From Conexibacter sp. (lineage in GTDB: Bacteria; Actinomycetota; Thermoleophilia; Solirubrobacterales; Solirubrobacteraceae), in contig JAOPZP010000376.1 in the NCBI GenBank assembly GCA_025964055.1, positions 1 through 32,606 of the forward strand: a stretch of DNA of 32,606 bases. Reading direction: 5' to 3'. The notes below the pieces were generated by a model. That model was not told the DNA's origin, ran no database searches, and saw nothing but the letters and a program-made list of their open reading frames with translations. Each line of letters begins with the position of its first letter. Position 1 is the first letter of the stretch. This document shows positions 16,514-24,817 of the stretch, piece by piece. The translations under genes were made by a program, and so were the position numbers.

Positions 16514-18103
16514 ATGGGCGATCGTGGTTCGGCGTGGGACTGGGTGGCGGCGCAGGCGGAGCGATCTCCAGACCGTCGGTTCATCTTCTTCGAAGGCGAG
16601 TGGCTGACGTACGGCGACGTGGTGGCCCGGGCCGACGGTGTGGCCCGCGGCCTCAGCGTCGTGGGCGTCTCCAAGGGCGACCGCGTCGCCTTCCTCGCGG
16701 GCAACTCCCCGGACTACTTCGTCACCTTCCTGGCGGTCGTCCGCCTCGGAGCGCTGTTCGTGCCGATCATCGACGGCTCCAAGCTGCCCGAGATCGAGTA
16801 CGTCATCAACCACTCCTCCTCGTCCTACCTGGTCACCGACGAGGCGCACCTGGGCGAGATGGGCCTGGCGTCGGCGGACCTGATGGCTGACCTACGGCAC
16901 GTGTTCCTCCTTCCTCAGCCCGAAGGGGACGCCGCCGCGGAGAGCGGGCTCCCGGACGCCGGCCCCGAGCGCCTGACGCTGGACGACCTGCGCGCCATCG
17001 AGGCGCCGTCGCCGTCGGTGCACGTGTCGGGCGACGACGACCTCGGGATCTTCTACACGTCGGGGACGACCGGCAAGCCGAAGGGCGCGGTGCTGCCGCA
17101 TCGGGGGCTGGCCGAGGCCGGGCACCTGATGGCCGAGCGCCTGCAGTACGGACCGGATGACGTCGTGCTGTGCGCGCTGCCGCTGTTCCACGTCGGCGGC
17201 CTGCACTACTGCATGGCGCCGGCCATCGCGGCGCGCAGCGGCGTGATGCTCCAGCGCCGGTTCAGCGTGAGCCGCTTCTGGGCCGACGTCGAGAAGTCCG
17301 GTGCGACGGCGGGCCTGCTGATGCCGGCCATGATGGCCATGCTGCTCACGTTGCCCGAGGCGCCCGACGATCGCGACCATTCCCTCAAGCTCGTGTGCTC
17401 CCACTCCCGCGACCAGAAGTTCTCCGGGCGCTTCGGCGTCGACATCGCGACCACCTGGGCGCTCAGCGAGGGCAGCGGGATCGGCACCTTCACCGCTCCG
17501 GGCTACGAGCGCCACGAGGAGAACCTCATCGGATGGCCGCTGGGCAACGGCGAGCTGAAGATCGTCGACGAGTTCGGCGCGGCGTTGCCCGCCGGCGGCG
17601 TGGGCGAGATCTGCATCCGTCACGACTCGCTGATGCGGGGCTACTGGAACGACTCGGTCCAGACCCGGTTCACGCTGCGGGACGGGTGGCTGCACACCGG
17701 CGACGTCGGCCGCCTGGACGACGAGGGACGGCTCTTCTTCGAGGGGCGCGTCAAGAACATGATCAAGCGCGCCGGCGAGAACGTCGCGGCAGAGGAGGTC
17801 CAGGCCGTCATCACGCAGCACCCGGACGTCGTCGAGTGCGCGGTCATCGGCGTGTCGGACCCGATCCGGACCGAGGAGGTCAAGGCGTTCGTCGTCTGCA
17901 CGGACGGCGCGTCGCTGTCCGGCGAGCAGCTGGTCGAGTGGTGCGAGGAGCGCCTGTCGAGCTTCAAGGTGCCGCGGTACGTCGACTTCACGACGGACCT
18001 GCCCAAGAGCACGACCGGGAAGATCCAGCTGTTCAAGCTCCGCGCGCTGCCCGAGCAGACGGGCTGCTGGGACCGCGCCGCGGCCGAGGGAACCGGACGA
18101 TGA
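16514..18103 (+). CDS. AMP-binding acyl-CoA synthetase/CoA ligase
   Basis: FYTSGTTGKPKGAVLPH, GYWNDSVQTRFTLRDGWLHTGDVGRLD, KNMIKRAGENVAAEEVQ, KSTTGKIQLFKLR. Confidence 0.95.
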   Translation: MGDRGSAWDWVAAQAERSPDRRFIFFEGEWLTYGDVVARADGVARGLSVVGVSKGDRVAFLAGNSPDYFVTFLAVVRLGALFVPIIDGSKLPEIEYVINHSSSSYLVTDEAHLGEMGLASADLMADLRHVFLLPQPEGDAAAESGLPDAGPERLTLDDLRAIEAPSPSVHVSGDDDLGIFYTSGTTGKPKGAVLPHRGLAEAGHLMAERLQYGPDDVVLCALPLFHVGGLHYCMAPAIAARSGVMLQRRFSVSRFWADVEKSGATAGLLMPAMMAMLLTLPEAPDDRDHSLKLVCSHSRDQKFSGRFGVDIATTWALSEGSGIGTFTAPGYERHEENLIGWPLGNGELKIVDEFGAALPAGGVGEICIRHDSLMRGYWNDSVQTRFTLRDGWLHTGDVGRLDDEGRLFFEGRVKNMIKRAGENVAAEEVQAVITQHPDVVECAVIGVSDPIRTEEVKAFVVCTDGASLSGEQLVEWCEERLSSFKVPRYVDFTTDLPKSTTGKIQLFKLRALPEQTGCWDRAAAEGTGR

Positions 18104-18138
18104 CCCTGCCACGGGCCGCCGAGGCGTCGCGACCGTGA
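18100..18138 (+). other. 12-codon mini-ORF bridging the CoA ligase and the APH-like kinase
   Basis: ATGACCCTGCCACGGGCCGCCGAGGCGTCGCGACCGTGA. Its start overlaps the ligase stop (ATGA) and its stop overlaps the next start (GTGA). Confidence 0.4.
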
Positions 18139-19178
18139 CGACCGGGTCGCCGGCCGCCGCAGACGCGGCGGAGCTGGTCGAGCGCCTTCGGCCGTTCGTC
18201 GCCGAGGCCCTGCCCGAGCTGTCCTCGCTCTCCTCGGCGCGGCGGCTGACCGGCGGCCTGTCCTGCCTGACCTACCTGGTCGGCGGCGACGGCTGGGAGG
18301 CGATCCTCCGCCGTCCGCCGCGGGGCGCGCCGCCACAGCACGACTTCGCCCGTGAGTTCCGCGTCCTCGAGCGTATGTCGAGCGCCACGTCGATCCCGGT
18401 GCCGCGGCCGCTGCTGCTCTGGGAGGACCCGTCGGTCATCGGCGCCCCGTTCTTCCTCATGGACCGGGTGGAGGGCGTCGTCCTGGGCCGAGACACCGCG
18501 CCGGCGCTTCGCGCCCAGCTCGACGGTGCCCAGGTCGGGACGCTGCTCGTCGAGGTGCTCGCCGACCTGGCACGGGTGCCGCCCGAGGTCCTGCCCAGCC
18601 GCAAGGCAGAGAGCGGCTACCTCGAGCGGCAGCTGGGCTTGTTCCGGAGGCTGTGGGATGCGAACAAGACGCGCGAGGTGCCCGAGGTCGAGGAGCTCGC
18701 CGCGTGGCTGGAGTCCCACCGTCCGACGACGCAACGCCTGTCGGCCGTGCACGGTGACTTCAAGATCGACAACGTCATGTTCGTGCCGGGCGGCGAGCCC
18801 GGTATCGCCGCCATCCTCGACTGGGAGCTGGCCGCCGCGGGCGATCCGCTCGTCGACCTGGGCTGGCTGCTGTTCTTCCTGACCCTCGACGCCCAGGACG
18901 AGCTCGAGCTCGGCGACCACGCGATCCGGGCCGGCACCGCGTTCCCGGCGCGTGGCGAGCTGGCCGACCGCTATGCCTCGCGCACCGGGCTGGACCTCGC
19001 CGAGCTCCCCTGGTACGTGGCGCTGTCGGGCTTCAAGCTCGCCGCGATCATGGAGGGCTCGTACCGCCGGTACCTCGAGGGCGACCGCGACTACCCGCAG
19101 TTCGCCGCGCTCGAACACGCCGTCGTGCGCTGGGCGCGGCGCGGCCTGCGGGCCGCTCGGTCCGAGCTGGCGCTCTAG
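18135..19178 (+). CDS. APH-family phosphotransferase (ACAD10/11 N-domain- or LvaA-like)
   Basis: LSAVHGDFKIDNVMF and AAILDWELAAAGDPLVDLGWLLFF are the APH catalytic and metal motifs. Confidence 0.85.
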   Translation: MTTGSPAAADAAELVERLRPFVAEALPELSSLSSARRLTGGLSCLTYLVGGDGWEAILRRPPRGAPPQHDFAREFRVLERMSSATSIPVPRPLLLWEDPSVIGAPFFLMDRVEGVVLGRDTAPALRAQLDGAQVGTLLVEVLADLARVPPEVLPSRKAESGYLERQLGLFRRLWDANKTREVPEVEELAAWLESHRPTTQRLSAVHGDFKIDNVMFVPGGEPGIAAILDWELAAAGDPLVDLGWLLFFLTLDAQDELELGDHAIRAGTAFPARGELADRYASRTGLDLAELPWYVALSGFKLAAIMEGSYRRYLEGDRDYPQFAALEHAVVRWARRGLRAARSELAL

Positions 19179-19199
19179 CCGCGTTGGACCGACATAGGT

Positions 19200-19213
19200 G
19201 TATCATTACGCTA
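19200..19213. promoter_or_regulatory. Shared motif site F (GTATCATTACGCTA)
   Basis: Upstream of the BadH-like SDR. Confidence 0.55.
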
Positions 19214-19256
19214 AATGCGAAGCGCCCGGCTTCCGGGCACGCTGAAAGGGGAGTCG

Positions 19257-20012
19257 ATGTCGTCACGAGTTGCGCTGGTCACGGGCGGTGCCAGGGGAAT
19301 TGGGCGTGCTATCGCCCTGCGCCTCGGTGAGGAGGGCCATCCCGTCGCCGTCGCCGACCTGTCCGCGGACGGGGCCGCCGACGTCGCTCGCGAGATCAAC
19401 GACGCAGGCGGACGCGCGATCGCCCTGCCTGTCGACATCACCGACTCGGCGGGGGTCCGGGACGCCGTCGCCATCGCCAACGAGGAGCTGGGGCCGATCG
19501 AGGTCCTGGTCAACAACGCCGGCTGGGACGACCTCATGCCGTTCGTCGAGACCGACGAGCCGTTCTGGGACCGCGTGATCGACATCAACTACAAGGGCGT
19601 GCTGCGCCTGACCTCGGCCCTGCTGCCGGGCATGCTCGAGCGGCGCTGGGGGCGCATCGTCAACATCGGCTCCGACGCGGCGCGAGTCGGCTCCTCCCAC
19701 GAGGCGGTCTACGCCGGCGCGAAGGGCGCGGTCATCGCGTTCACGAAGACCATCGCCCGCGAGAGCGCCCGGGCCGGCGTCACGGCCAACGTCGTCTGCC
19801 CAGGCCCGACCGACACGCCGCTGCTGGGCGAGATCGTCGGCGCCGCGGAGGACTCCGCCAAGGTCATCTCGCGCATGACCTCGGCCGTGCCGATGAAGCG
19901 CGTCGGCCAGCCGTCCGAGATCGCCGCCGCGGTGGCGTTCCTGGCTGGGGAGGACGCCGGGTTCATCACAGGCCAGACGCTGTCCGTCAGCGGCGGCCTC
20001 ACCATGGCCTGA
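19257..20012 (+). CDS. SDR-family oxidoreductase resembling 2-hydroxycyclohexanecarboxyl-CoA dehydrogenase (BadH)
   Basis: RIVNIGSDAARVGSSHEAVYAGAKGAVIAFTKTIARESARAGVTANVVCPGPTDTPLL...GFITGQTLSVSGGLTMA; these segments match my recollection of BadH. Confidence 0.8.
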   Translation: MSSRVALVTGGARGIGRAIALRLGEEGHPVAVADLSADGAADVAREINDAGGRAIALPVDITDSAGVRDAVAIANEELGPIEVLVNNAGWDDLMPFVETDEPFWDRVIDINYKGVLRLTSALLPGMLERRWGRIVNIGSDAARVGSSHEAVYAGAKGAVIAFTKTIARESARAGVTANVVCPGPTDTPLLGEIVGAAEDSAKVISRMTSAVPMKRVGQPSEIAAAVAFLAGEDAGFITGQTLSVSGGLTMA

Positions 20013-20013
20013 G

Positions 20014-21177
20014 ATGAGGATGCCCGAACCGCTCATCGTCGCCGCCGCTCGCACGCCGATCGGGCGCGCGCACAAAGGCTCGCTCGTCGATGTCCGGCCG
20101 GAGGACCTGGCCGCGCTGGCCATCGACTCGGCGCTCTGCCAGGTCCCGGCGCTCGAGCGTGATGCGATCGAGGACGTCATCGTCGGCTGCGCGTTTCCCC
20201 AGCAGCAGCAGGGGATGAACGTCGGCCGGCGCGTTGCCTTGCTGGCGGGGCTCCCCCCGAGCGTGCCGGGGACGACCGTCAACCGCTTCTGCGCGTCGAG
20301 TCTCCAGGCCATCCGGATGGCGGCGCACGCCATCCGCGCCGGGGAGGGCGACGTATTCGTCGCTGCGGGGGTCGAGTCCGTCTCGCGCGTCAACGGGTAC
20401 CCCACCGGCGACGATCGCCATCCGCGCCTCCATGGCGACGACGCGGTGGCCAATGCGTACGTGCCCATGGGGATCACCGCGGAGAACGTCGCACGGCGAT
20501 TCGGTGTCGAGCGCGACGAGATGGATCGGTTCGCCCAGCGGTCGCACGAACGCGCCGTCGCCGCCCAGGACGCCGGGTTCTTCGAGCGCGAGATCGTCCC
20601 CTGCGTCCGGCCCGACGGCTCGGTCGTGCGGGACGACGACGGGCCCCGACGCAACTCGTCGCTCGAGCGGCTCGGCCAGCTCGATCCCGCCTTCCTCCCG
20701 GAGGGCACGGTGACCGGCGGCAACTCCTGCCCGCTGAACGACGGCGCGGCGGCGGTGGTGCTCATGAGCGACGCGGCCGCCGAGCGGTTCGGCGTCCGGC
20801 CCGTCGCGCGGATCCTGGCGTCGGCCGTCAGCGGCATCGAGCCCGAGCTCATGGGGATGGGCCCCGTGGTGGCGGCGCGCCGCGCCCTGGAGCGCGCGGC
20901 GCTGAAGGTCGCCGACCTCGACGTCATCGAGCTCAACGAGGCCTTCGCGGCCCAGGTGCTGCCCGTGTGCCGCGAGCTGGGGATCGACCCGTTCGGTGAC
21001 ACGCTGAACCCTCACGGCGGCGCGATCGCCCTCGGCCATCCGTTCGGCATGTCTGGCGCCCGGATCATGGGCACGCTTCTCAAGGGTCTCGGCTCGCGCG
21101 ACGTCGAGCTTGTCCTGGAGATGATGTGCGTGGGCGGCGGACAGGGCATGGCGATGGTCGTCGAGCGCGTGGCATGA
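20014..21177 (+). CDS. Thiolase (acetyl-CoA C-acyltransferase)
   Basis: VNRFCASSLQAIRMAAHAI, NEAFAAQVL, GGAIALGHPFGMSGAR, MMCVGGGQGMAMVVE; all catalytic motifs present. Confidence 0.95.
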   Translation: MRMPEPLIVAAARTPIGRAHKGSLVDVRPEDLAALAIDSALCQVPALERDAIEDVIVGCAFPQQQQGMNVGRRVALLAGLPPSVPGTTVNRFCASSLQAIRMAAHAIRAGEGDVFVAAGVESVSRVNGYPTGDDRHPRLHGDDAVANAYVPMGITAENVARRFGVERDEMDRFAQRSHERAVAAQDAGFFEREIVPCVRPDGSVVRDDDGPRRNSSLERLGQLDPAFLPEGTVTGGNSCPLNDGAAAVVLMSDAAAERFGVRPVARILASAVSGIEPELMGMGPVVAARRALERAALKVADLDVIELNEAFAAQVLPVCRELGIDPFGDTLNPHGGAIALGHPFGMSGARIMGTLLKGLGSRDVELVLEMMCVGGGQGMAMVVERVA

Positions 21178-22001
21178 CCCCGAGCGACGCGCGCTCCGGC
21201 GGCCCGTCGGCGACCGTGGACCTGCAGTGCTCGGGCTCGATCGCGACGATCCGCCTGGACCGCCCCGAGGCCCTGAACGCCTTCGACCGCCGGCTGGGCG
21301 AGGACCTGCTCGCCGCGCTGCGCCGCGTCGCCGCCGACGACGCGATCCGCGCGGTGGTGCTCACCGGCGCCGGGCGTGCGTTCTCCTCCGGCTTCGATCT
21401 CACCACCGTTCGCAACGGCGACTTCGTCGCACCCGACGGGCGCCCGGACCTCTACCGGATCCTCGTCGAGCGCTTCCACCCGTCGATCGCCTGCATCCGC
21501 CAGATGCCCAAGCCCGTCGTGGCGGCGGTGCGCGGACCAGCGGTCGGGATCGGCGTCTCGCTCGCATTGTGCTGCGACCTTGTCGTGGCGTCCGAGAACG
21601 CGTACTTCCTGCTGGCCTTCATCAACCTCGGCCTCGTCCCCGACGGGGGCGCGTCGCTGTTCGTGCCCAGTCGCGTGGGCATGACGCGCGCGACGCGGAT
21701 GGCCATGTTCGGCGAGCCCGTGCCCGCGCACCAGGCTGCGGAATGGGGGCTGATCGACGACGCGTATGCCGATGACGAGTTCGACGCACGGTTGGATGCG
21801 CTGCTCGAACGGCTCGGTGCCGGCCCGACGCGGGCCTACGCCGGAATCAAGCGCCAGCTGAACTACTGGCTCTCCGCGCGCATGCGCGAGCACCTGGAGC
21901 TCGAGGCGTCGATCCAGCAGGAGCTGACCGCCACCTCCGACTTCCGCGAGGGCATCAGCGCCTTCGTCGAGAAGCGAGGGGCGAGCTTCACCGGTTCCTG
22001 A
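21174..22001 (+). CDS. Enoyl-CoA hydratase/isomerase family protein, PaaG/ECI-like
   Basis: ATGA overlap with the thiolase. GRAFSSGFDL, GPAVGIGVSLALCCD, INLGLVPDGGASLFVPSRVG (Asp in the PaaG-like position). Confidence 0.83.
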   Translation: MTPSDARSGGPSATVDLQCSGSIATIRLDRPEALNAFDRRLGEDLLAALRRVAADDAIRAVVLTGAGRAFSSGFDLTTVRNGDFVAPDGRPDLYRILVERFHPSIACIRQMPKPVVAAVRGPAVGIGVSLALCCDLVVASENAYFLLAFINLGLVPDGGASLFVPSRVGMTRATRMAMFGEPVPAHQAAEWGLIDDAYADDEFDARLDALLERLGAGPTRAYAGIKRQLNYWLSARMREHLELEASIQQELTATSDFREGISAFVEKRGASFTGS

Positions 22002-22035
22002 CGCCTCGTCGCGCGCGTCGCCGCGCGACGACCGA

Positions 22036-22064
22036 TTGACTTCGGGGATAATCCTCTGTTAGAT
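22036..22064 (+). promoter_or_regulatory. Promoter-like TTGACT-N17-TTAGAT
   Basis: Upstream of the substrate-binding protein; the -10 overlaps site G. Confidence 0.5.
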
Positions 22065-22073
22065 TACACTTAT
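22059..22073. promoter_or_regulatory. Shared motif site G (TTAGATTACACTTAT)
   Basis: Upstream of the ABC transporter operon. Confidence 0.6.
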
Positions 22074-22093
22074 CATCCGGATATCCCCGGATG
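22074..22093. promoter_or_regulatory. Inverted repeat CATCCGG-ATATCC-CCGGATG
   Basis: Perfect 7-bp arms directly after site G and before the SBP start. Confidence 0.55.
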
Positions 22094-22115
22094 TCTGTCT
22101 GAGGAGAGAGCGTTA

Positions 22116-23276
22116 ATGGTCGATCGTCGTATGACCTTGAGTCGACGTGCGCGGTGTTTGGTGGTGGTCGCCGCCGTCGCGGGGATGGGAACCGCGGTCG
22201 CGGGTTGTGGTGACAGCAGCACGGGTCAGAAGACTGCCGCGGCGGCCCCGTCGGCCGCAAGCAGCGGGCTTCAGGAGGCCGAGAAGTTCGTCGCGGCGCA
22301 CAAGTCCGCCCCCACGAGCGTCGGCGCGCTCGAGCCGCTCTCGAAGCGGCCGCCGCAGGGCAAGAAGCTCGTGTACCTCTCATGTGGCGTCCCGCTGTGC
22401 ACGCTGATCGGGCAGGGAGTCCAGGAGGCCGCGCAGCAGTTGGGGTGGAAGGTCCAGCAGCTGACGGCGGGCGCCCTGCCCGAGACCGTCTCCAACGCCT
22501 GGAACCAGGCTCTTCGCCTCAAGCCCGACGGCGTCCTCTCCGTCACCGGCTCCAGGGCGCTCTACAAGCGCCAGCAGGCCGAGTTCGCCAGCAGGGGCGT
22601 CCCGCACGTGGCGCAGGCGGTCCTCGACCCGACCAACGACGGCCTTATCGCGGTGTTGTCGGGTCCGAAGAACTACGTCGAGCGCGGGAAGTGGATGGCC
22701 AACTGGGTCGTCGCCGACACCAAGGCCAAGGCCAACGTCCTGTACTTCACGACGCCTGACTTCCCGATCGTCAACTCGACGCTCGACGGCTTCAAGGCCG
22801 AGATCAAGCGGCTCTGCGACACCTGCGCGGTGGAGAGCCACGACGTCCCGACGTCGTCGATCGGCAAGGAGCTGCCCAGCCAAGTCGTGAACGCGGCACA
22901 GCGCAACCCGAAGGCCAACTACGTCGTCGTGCCCTACGGCGACGTGACCATCGGCATCCCGCAGGCGCTGCAGGCCGCCGGGCTCGCCAACCGCGTCAAG
23001 GTCATCGCCGCCAACCCAGCGTTGACGAACCTCGCGAACATCAAGTCCGGCACCGCCGAGGTCGCATCGGTGGCCGAGGGCAACAAGATGTCGGGCTGGA
23101 TGATGGTCGACGCCATCGCCCGCAAGCTGGTCGGCGACAAGCTGCCGCTGGACACCTACGCGCGGTTGCCGCCGCACCAGTACCTGACGGCGGACAGCAT
23201 CGAGGACCCCAAGCAGCCGTACGTCGGCGTCGCGGGCTACCAGGACGAGTTCGAGCGTTTGTGGCAGCTCCGGTGA
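22116..23276 (+). CDS. ABC transporter substrate-binding lipoprotein (sugar/CUT2-like fold)
   Basis: N-terminal signal with lipobox VAGC (GTAVAGCGDSSTG). Periplasmic-binding features: LVYLSCGVPLCTLIGQGVQEAAQQLGWKV, VVVPYGDVTIGIPQALQAAGL. Confidence 0.85.
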   Translation: MVDRRMTLSRRARCLVVVAAVAGMGTAVAGCGDSSTGQKTAAAAPSAASSGLQEAEKFVAAHKSAPTSVGALEPLSKRPPQGKKLVYLSCGVPLCTLIGQGVQEAAQQLGWKVQQLTAGALPETVSNAWNQALRLKPDGVLSVTGSRALYKRQQAEFASRGVPHVAQAVLDPTNDGLIAVLSGPKNYVERGKWMANWVVADTKAKANVLYFTTPDFPIVNSTLDGFKAEIKRLCDTCAVESHDVPTSSIGKELPSQVVNAAQRNPKANYVVVPYGDVTIGIPQALQAAGLANRVKVIAANPALTNLANIKSGTAEVASVAEGNKMSGWMMVDAIARKLVGDKLPLDTYARLPPHQYLTADSIEDPKQPYVGVAGYQDEFERLWQLR

Positions 23277-24817
23277 CCACCGAGGTGCCGGCGGGCGAGC
23301 GTGGCGGCGATGCCGTCACGCTCGCGCTCCGCGACGTGACGAAGACCTTCCCAGGGCAGGTCGCCGTCAACCGCGTCGACCTCGACCTCCGACCGGGTCA
23401 GATCCACGGGCTCGTCGGCCAGAACGGGTGCGGGAAGTCCACGCTCATCAAGATCATGGCCGGCTTCCACGCGCCTGACCCCGGAGCGGGCGCGTGGTTC
23501 GACGGCGAGCCGTTCGAGCTCGGGTCGGCGAGCGCCGCCGAGCAGGCAGGCATGCGGTTCATCCACCAGGATCTCGGCCTCGTCCCCACGCTCAACACCG
23601 TGGACAACCTGGCGCTGGGCCACGGGTACGAGTCGCGGCGGTTCGTGCGGCTGGGCGGCGAGGCGCGGCGCGCACGAGCCCTGCTCGCTGAGTTCGGCTT
23701 CGAGTTCGACGTCGGGATCCCCATGGCGCAGCTCACGCCGGTGCAACGCACCGGGGTGGCGATCGCCCGGGCCATGAGCGAGCAGCACGGTCGCCGGCTG
23801 CGGGTCCTGGTGCTGGACGAGCCGACCGCATCGTTCGACTCGGCCGACGTCGCGCAGCTCTTCGCCGTGCTGCGGCACGCCAGCAGCCGCGGGGTCGCCA
23901 TCTTGTACGTCTCCCACCGGCTTGACGAGATCCTCGAGATCACCCACGAGACGACCGTGCTGCGCGACGGCCGGCTGATCTCCACCGTGCCCACGGAGGA
24001 GCTCAGCCACGAGTCCCTGATCGAGCTCATCCTCGGCCAGGCCCCCGAACCGCACTCCGGCGGCGCCCACGTGCACAGCAGCGAGGTCCGGCTCAGCGTC
24101 GAGCACCTCCGCGGCGGCCCCGTCCGGGACGTCTCGTTCGTCGTGCACGCGGGGGAGATCGTCGGCCTGGCCGGCATCGTCGGATCCGGGCGTGACCTGG
24201 TCCCGTACCTGGTCGGCGGCGCGCAGCGGCCGTCCGGGGGCAGCGTCCTGGTCGACGGCGAGCCGGTCGCGCGCCTCACCCCGCGCGGGGCCCTGCGCCG
24301 CGGCCTCGTCTTCGTCCCCGGCGACCGTCAGGGCAAGAGCGCGATCGCCTCGCTCGCCGTTCGGGAGAACCTCACGCTGCCGCGCCTGCCCACCCGCGGG
24401 CCGGCCCGGTGGCTCGGCGTCCGCCACGAGCGGCGCGAGGCGAGCACATGGCTGGAGCGCTTCGACGTGCGCCCTCGCCAGCCCGATCGGCCGCTCGCGA
24501 CGCTCAGCGGCGGCAACCAGCAGAAGGTCGTGCTCGCGCGCGCCATGCGCTGCGATCCGCGCGTGCTCGTCATCGACGAGCCGGTCCACGGCGTGGACGT
24601 GGGCGCCAAGCGCGCCATCTACGAGCTCCTGCGCGAGGCCACCAGGCAGGGCGTCGGCGCCCTCCTCGCCTCCGGCGACGTCGACGACCTGGCGGCGGTC
24701 TGCGACCGGGTCGTCGTCCTGCGCGACGGGATCGTGGTCGCCGAGCTCCACGGGCGCGACAACACCGTGGACCGCATCACCCGGGAAACCCTGGCTCGAC
24801 AGAACGAGGCGACGTGA
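23273..24817 (+). CDS. Two-domain ABC transporter ATP-binding protein (RbsA/MglA-like)
   Basis: GTGA overlap with the SBP. Walker A GQNGCGKSTLIK, Walker B VLVLDEPTASFD; second domain LSGGNQQKVVLARAM...VLVIDEPVHGVDVGAK. Confidence 0.92.
   Translation: MTTEVPAGERGGDAVTLALRDVTKTFPGQVAVNRVDLDLRPGQIHGLVGQNGCGKSTLIKIMAGFHAPDPGAGAWFDGEPFELGSASAAEQAGMRFIHQDLGLVPTLNTVDNLALGHGYESRRFVRLGGEARRARALLAEFGFEFDVGIPMAQLTPVQRTGVAIARAMSEQHGRRLRVLVLDEPTASFDSADVAQLFAVLRHASSRGVAILYVSHRLDEILEITHETTVLRDGRLISTVPTEELSHESLIELILGQAPEPHSGGAHVHSSEVRLSVEHLRGGPVRDVSFVVHAGEIVGLAGIVGSGRDLVPYLVGGAQRPSGGSVLVDGEPVARLTPRGALRRGLVFVPGDRQGKSAIASLAVRENLTLPRLPTRGPARWLGVRHERREASTWLERFDVRPRQPDRPLATLSGGNQQKVVLARAMRCDPRVLVIDEPVHGVDVGAKRAIYELLREATRQGVGALLASGDVDDLAAVCDRVVVLRDGIVVAELHGRDNTVDRITRETLARQNEAT

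Noticed and set aside
16892-18112. 406-aa reverse-strand ORF antisense to the acyl-CoA synthetase
   Set aside because: Composition artefact of GC-rich third positions; all AMP-binding motifs are on the + strand.
19263-21002. 579-aa reverse-strand ORF over the SDR and thiolase
   Set aside because: No domain signature; overlaps two well-supported genes.
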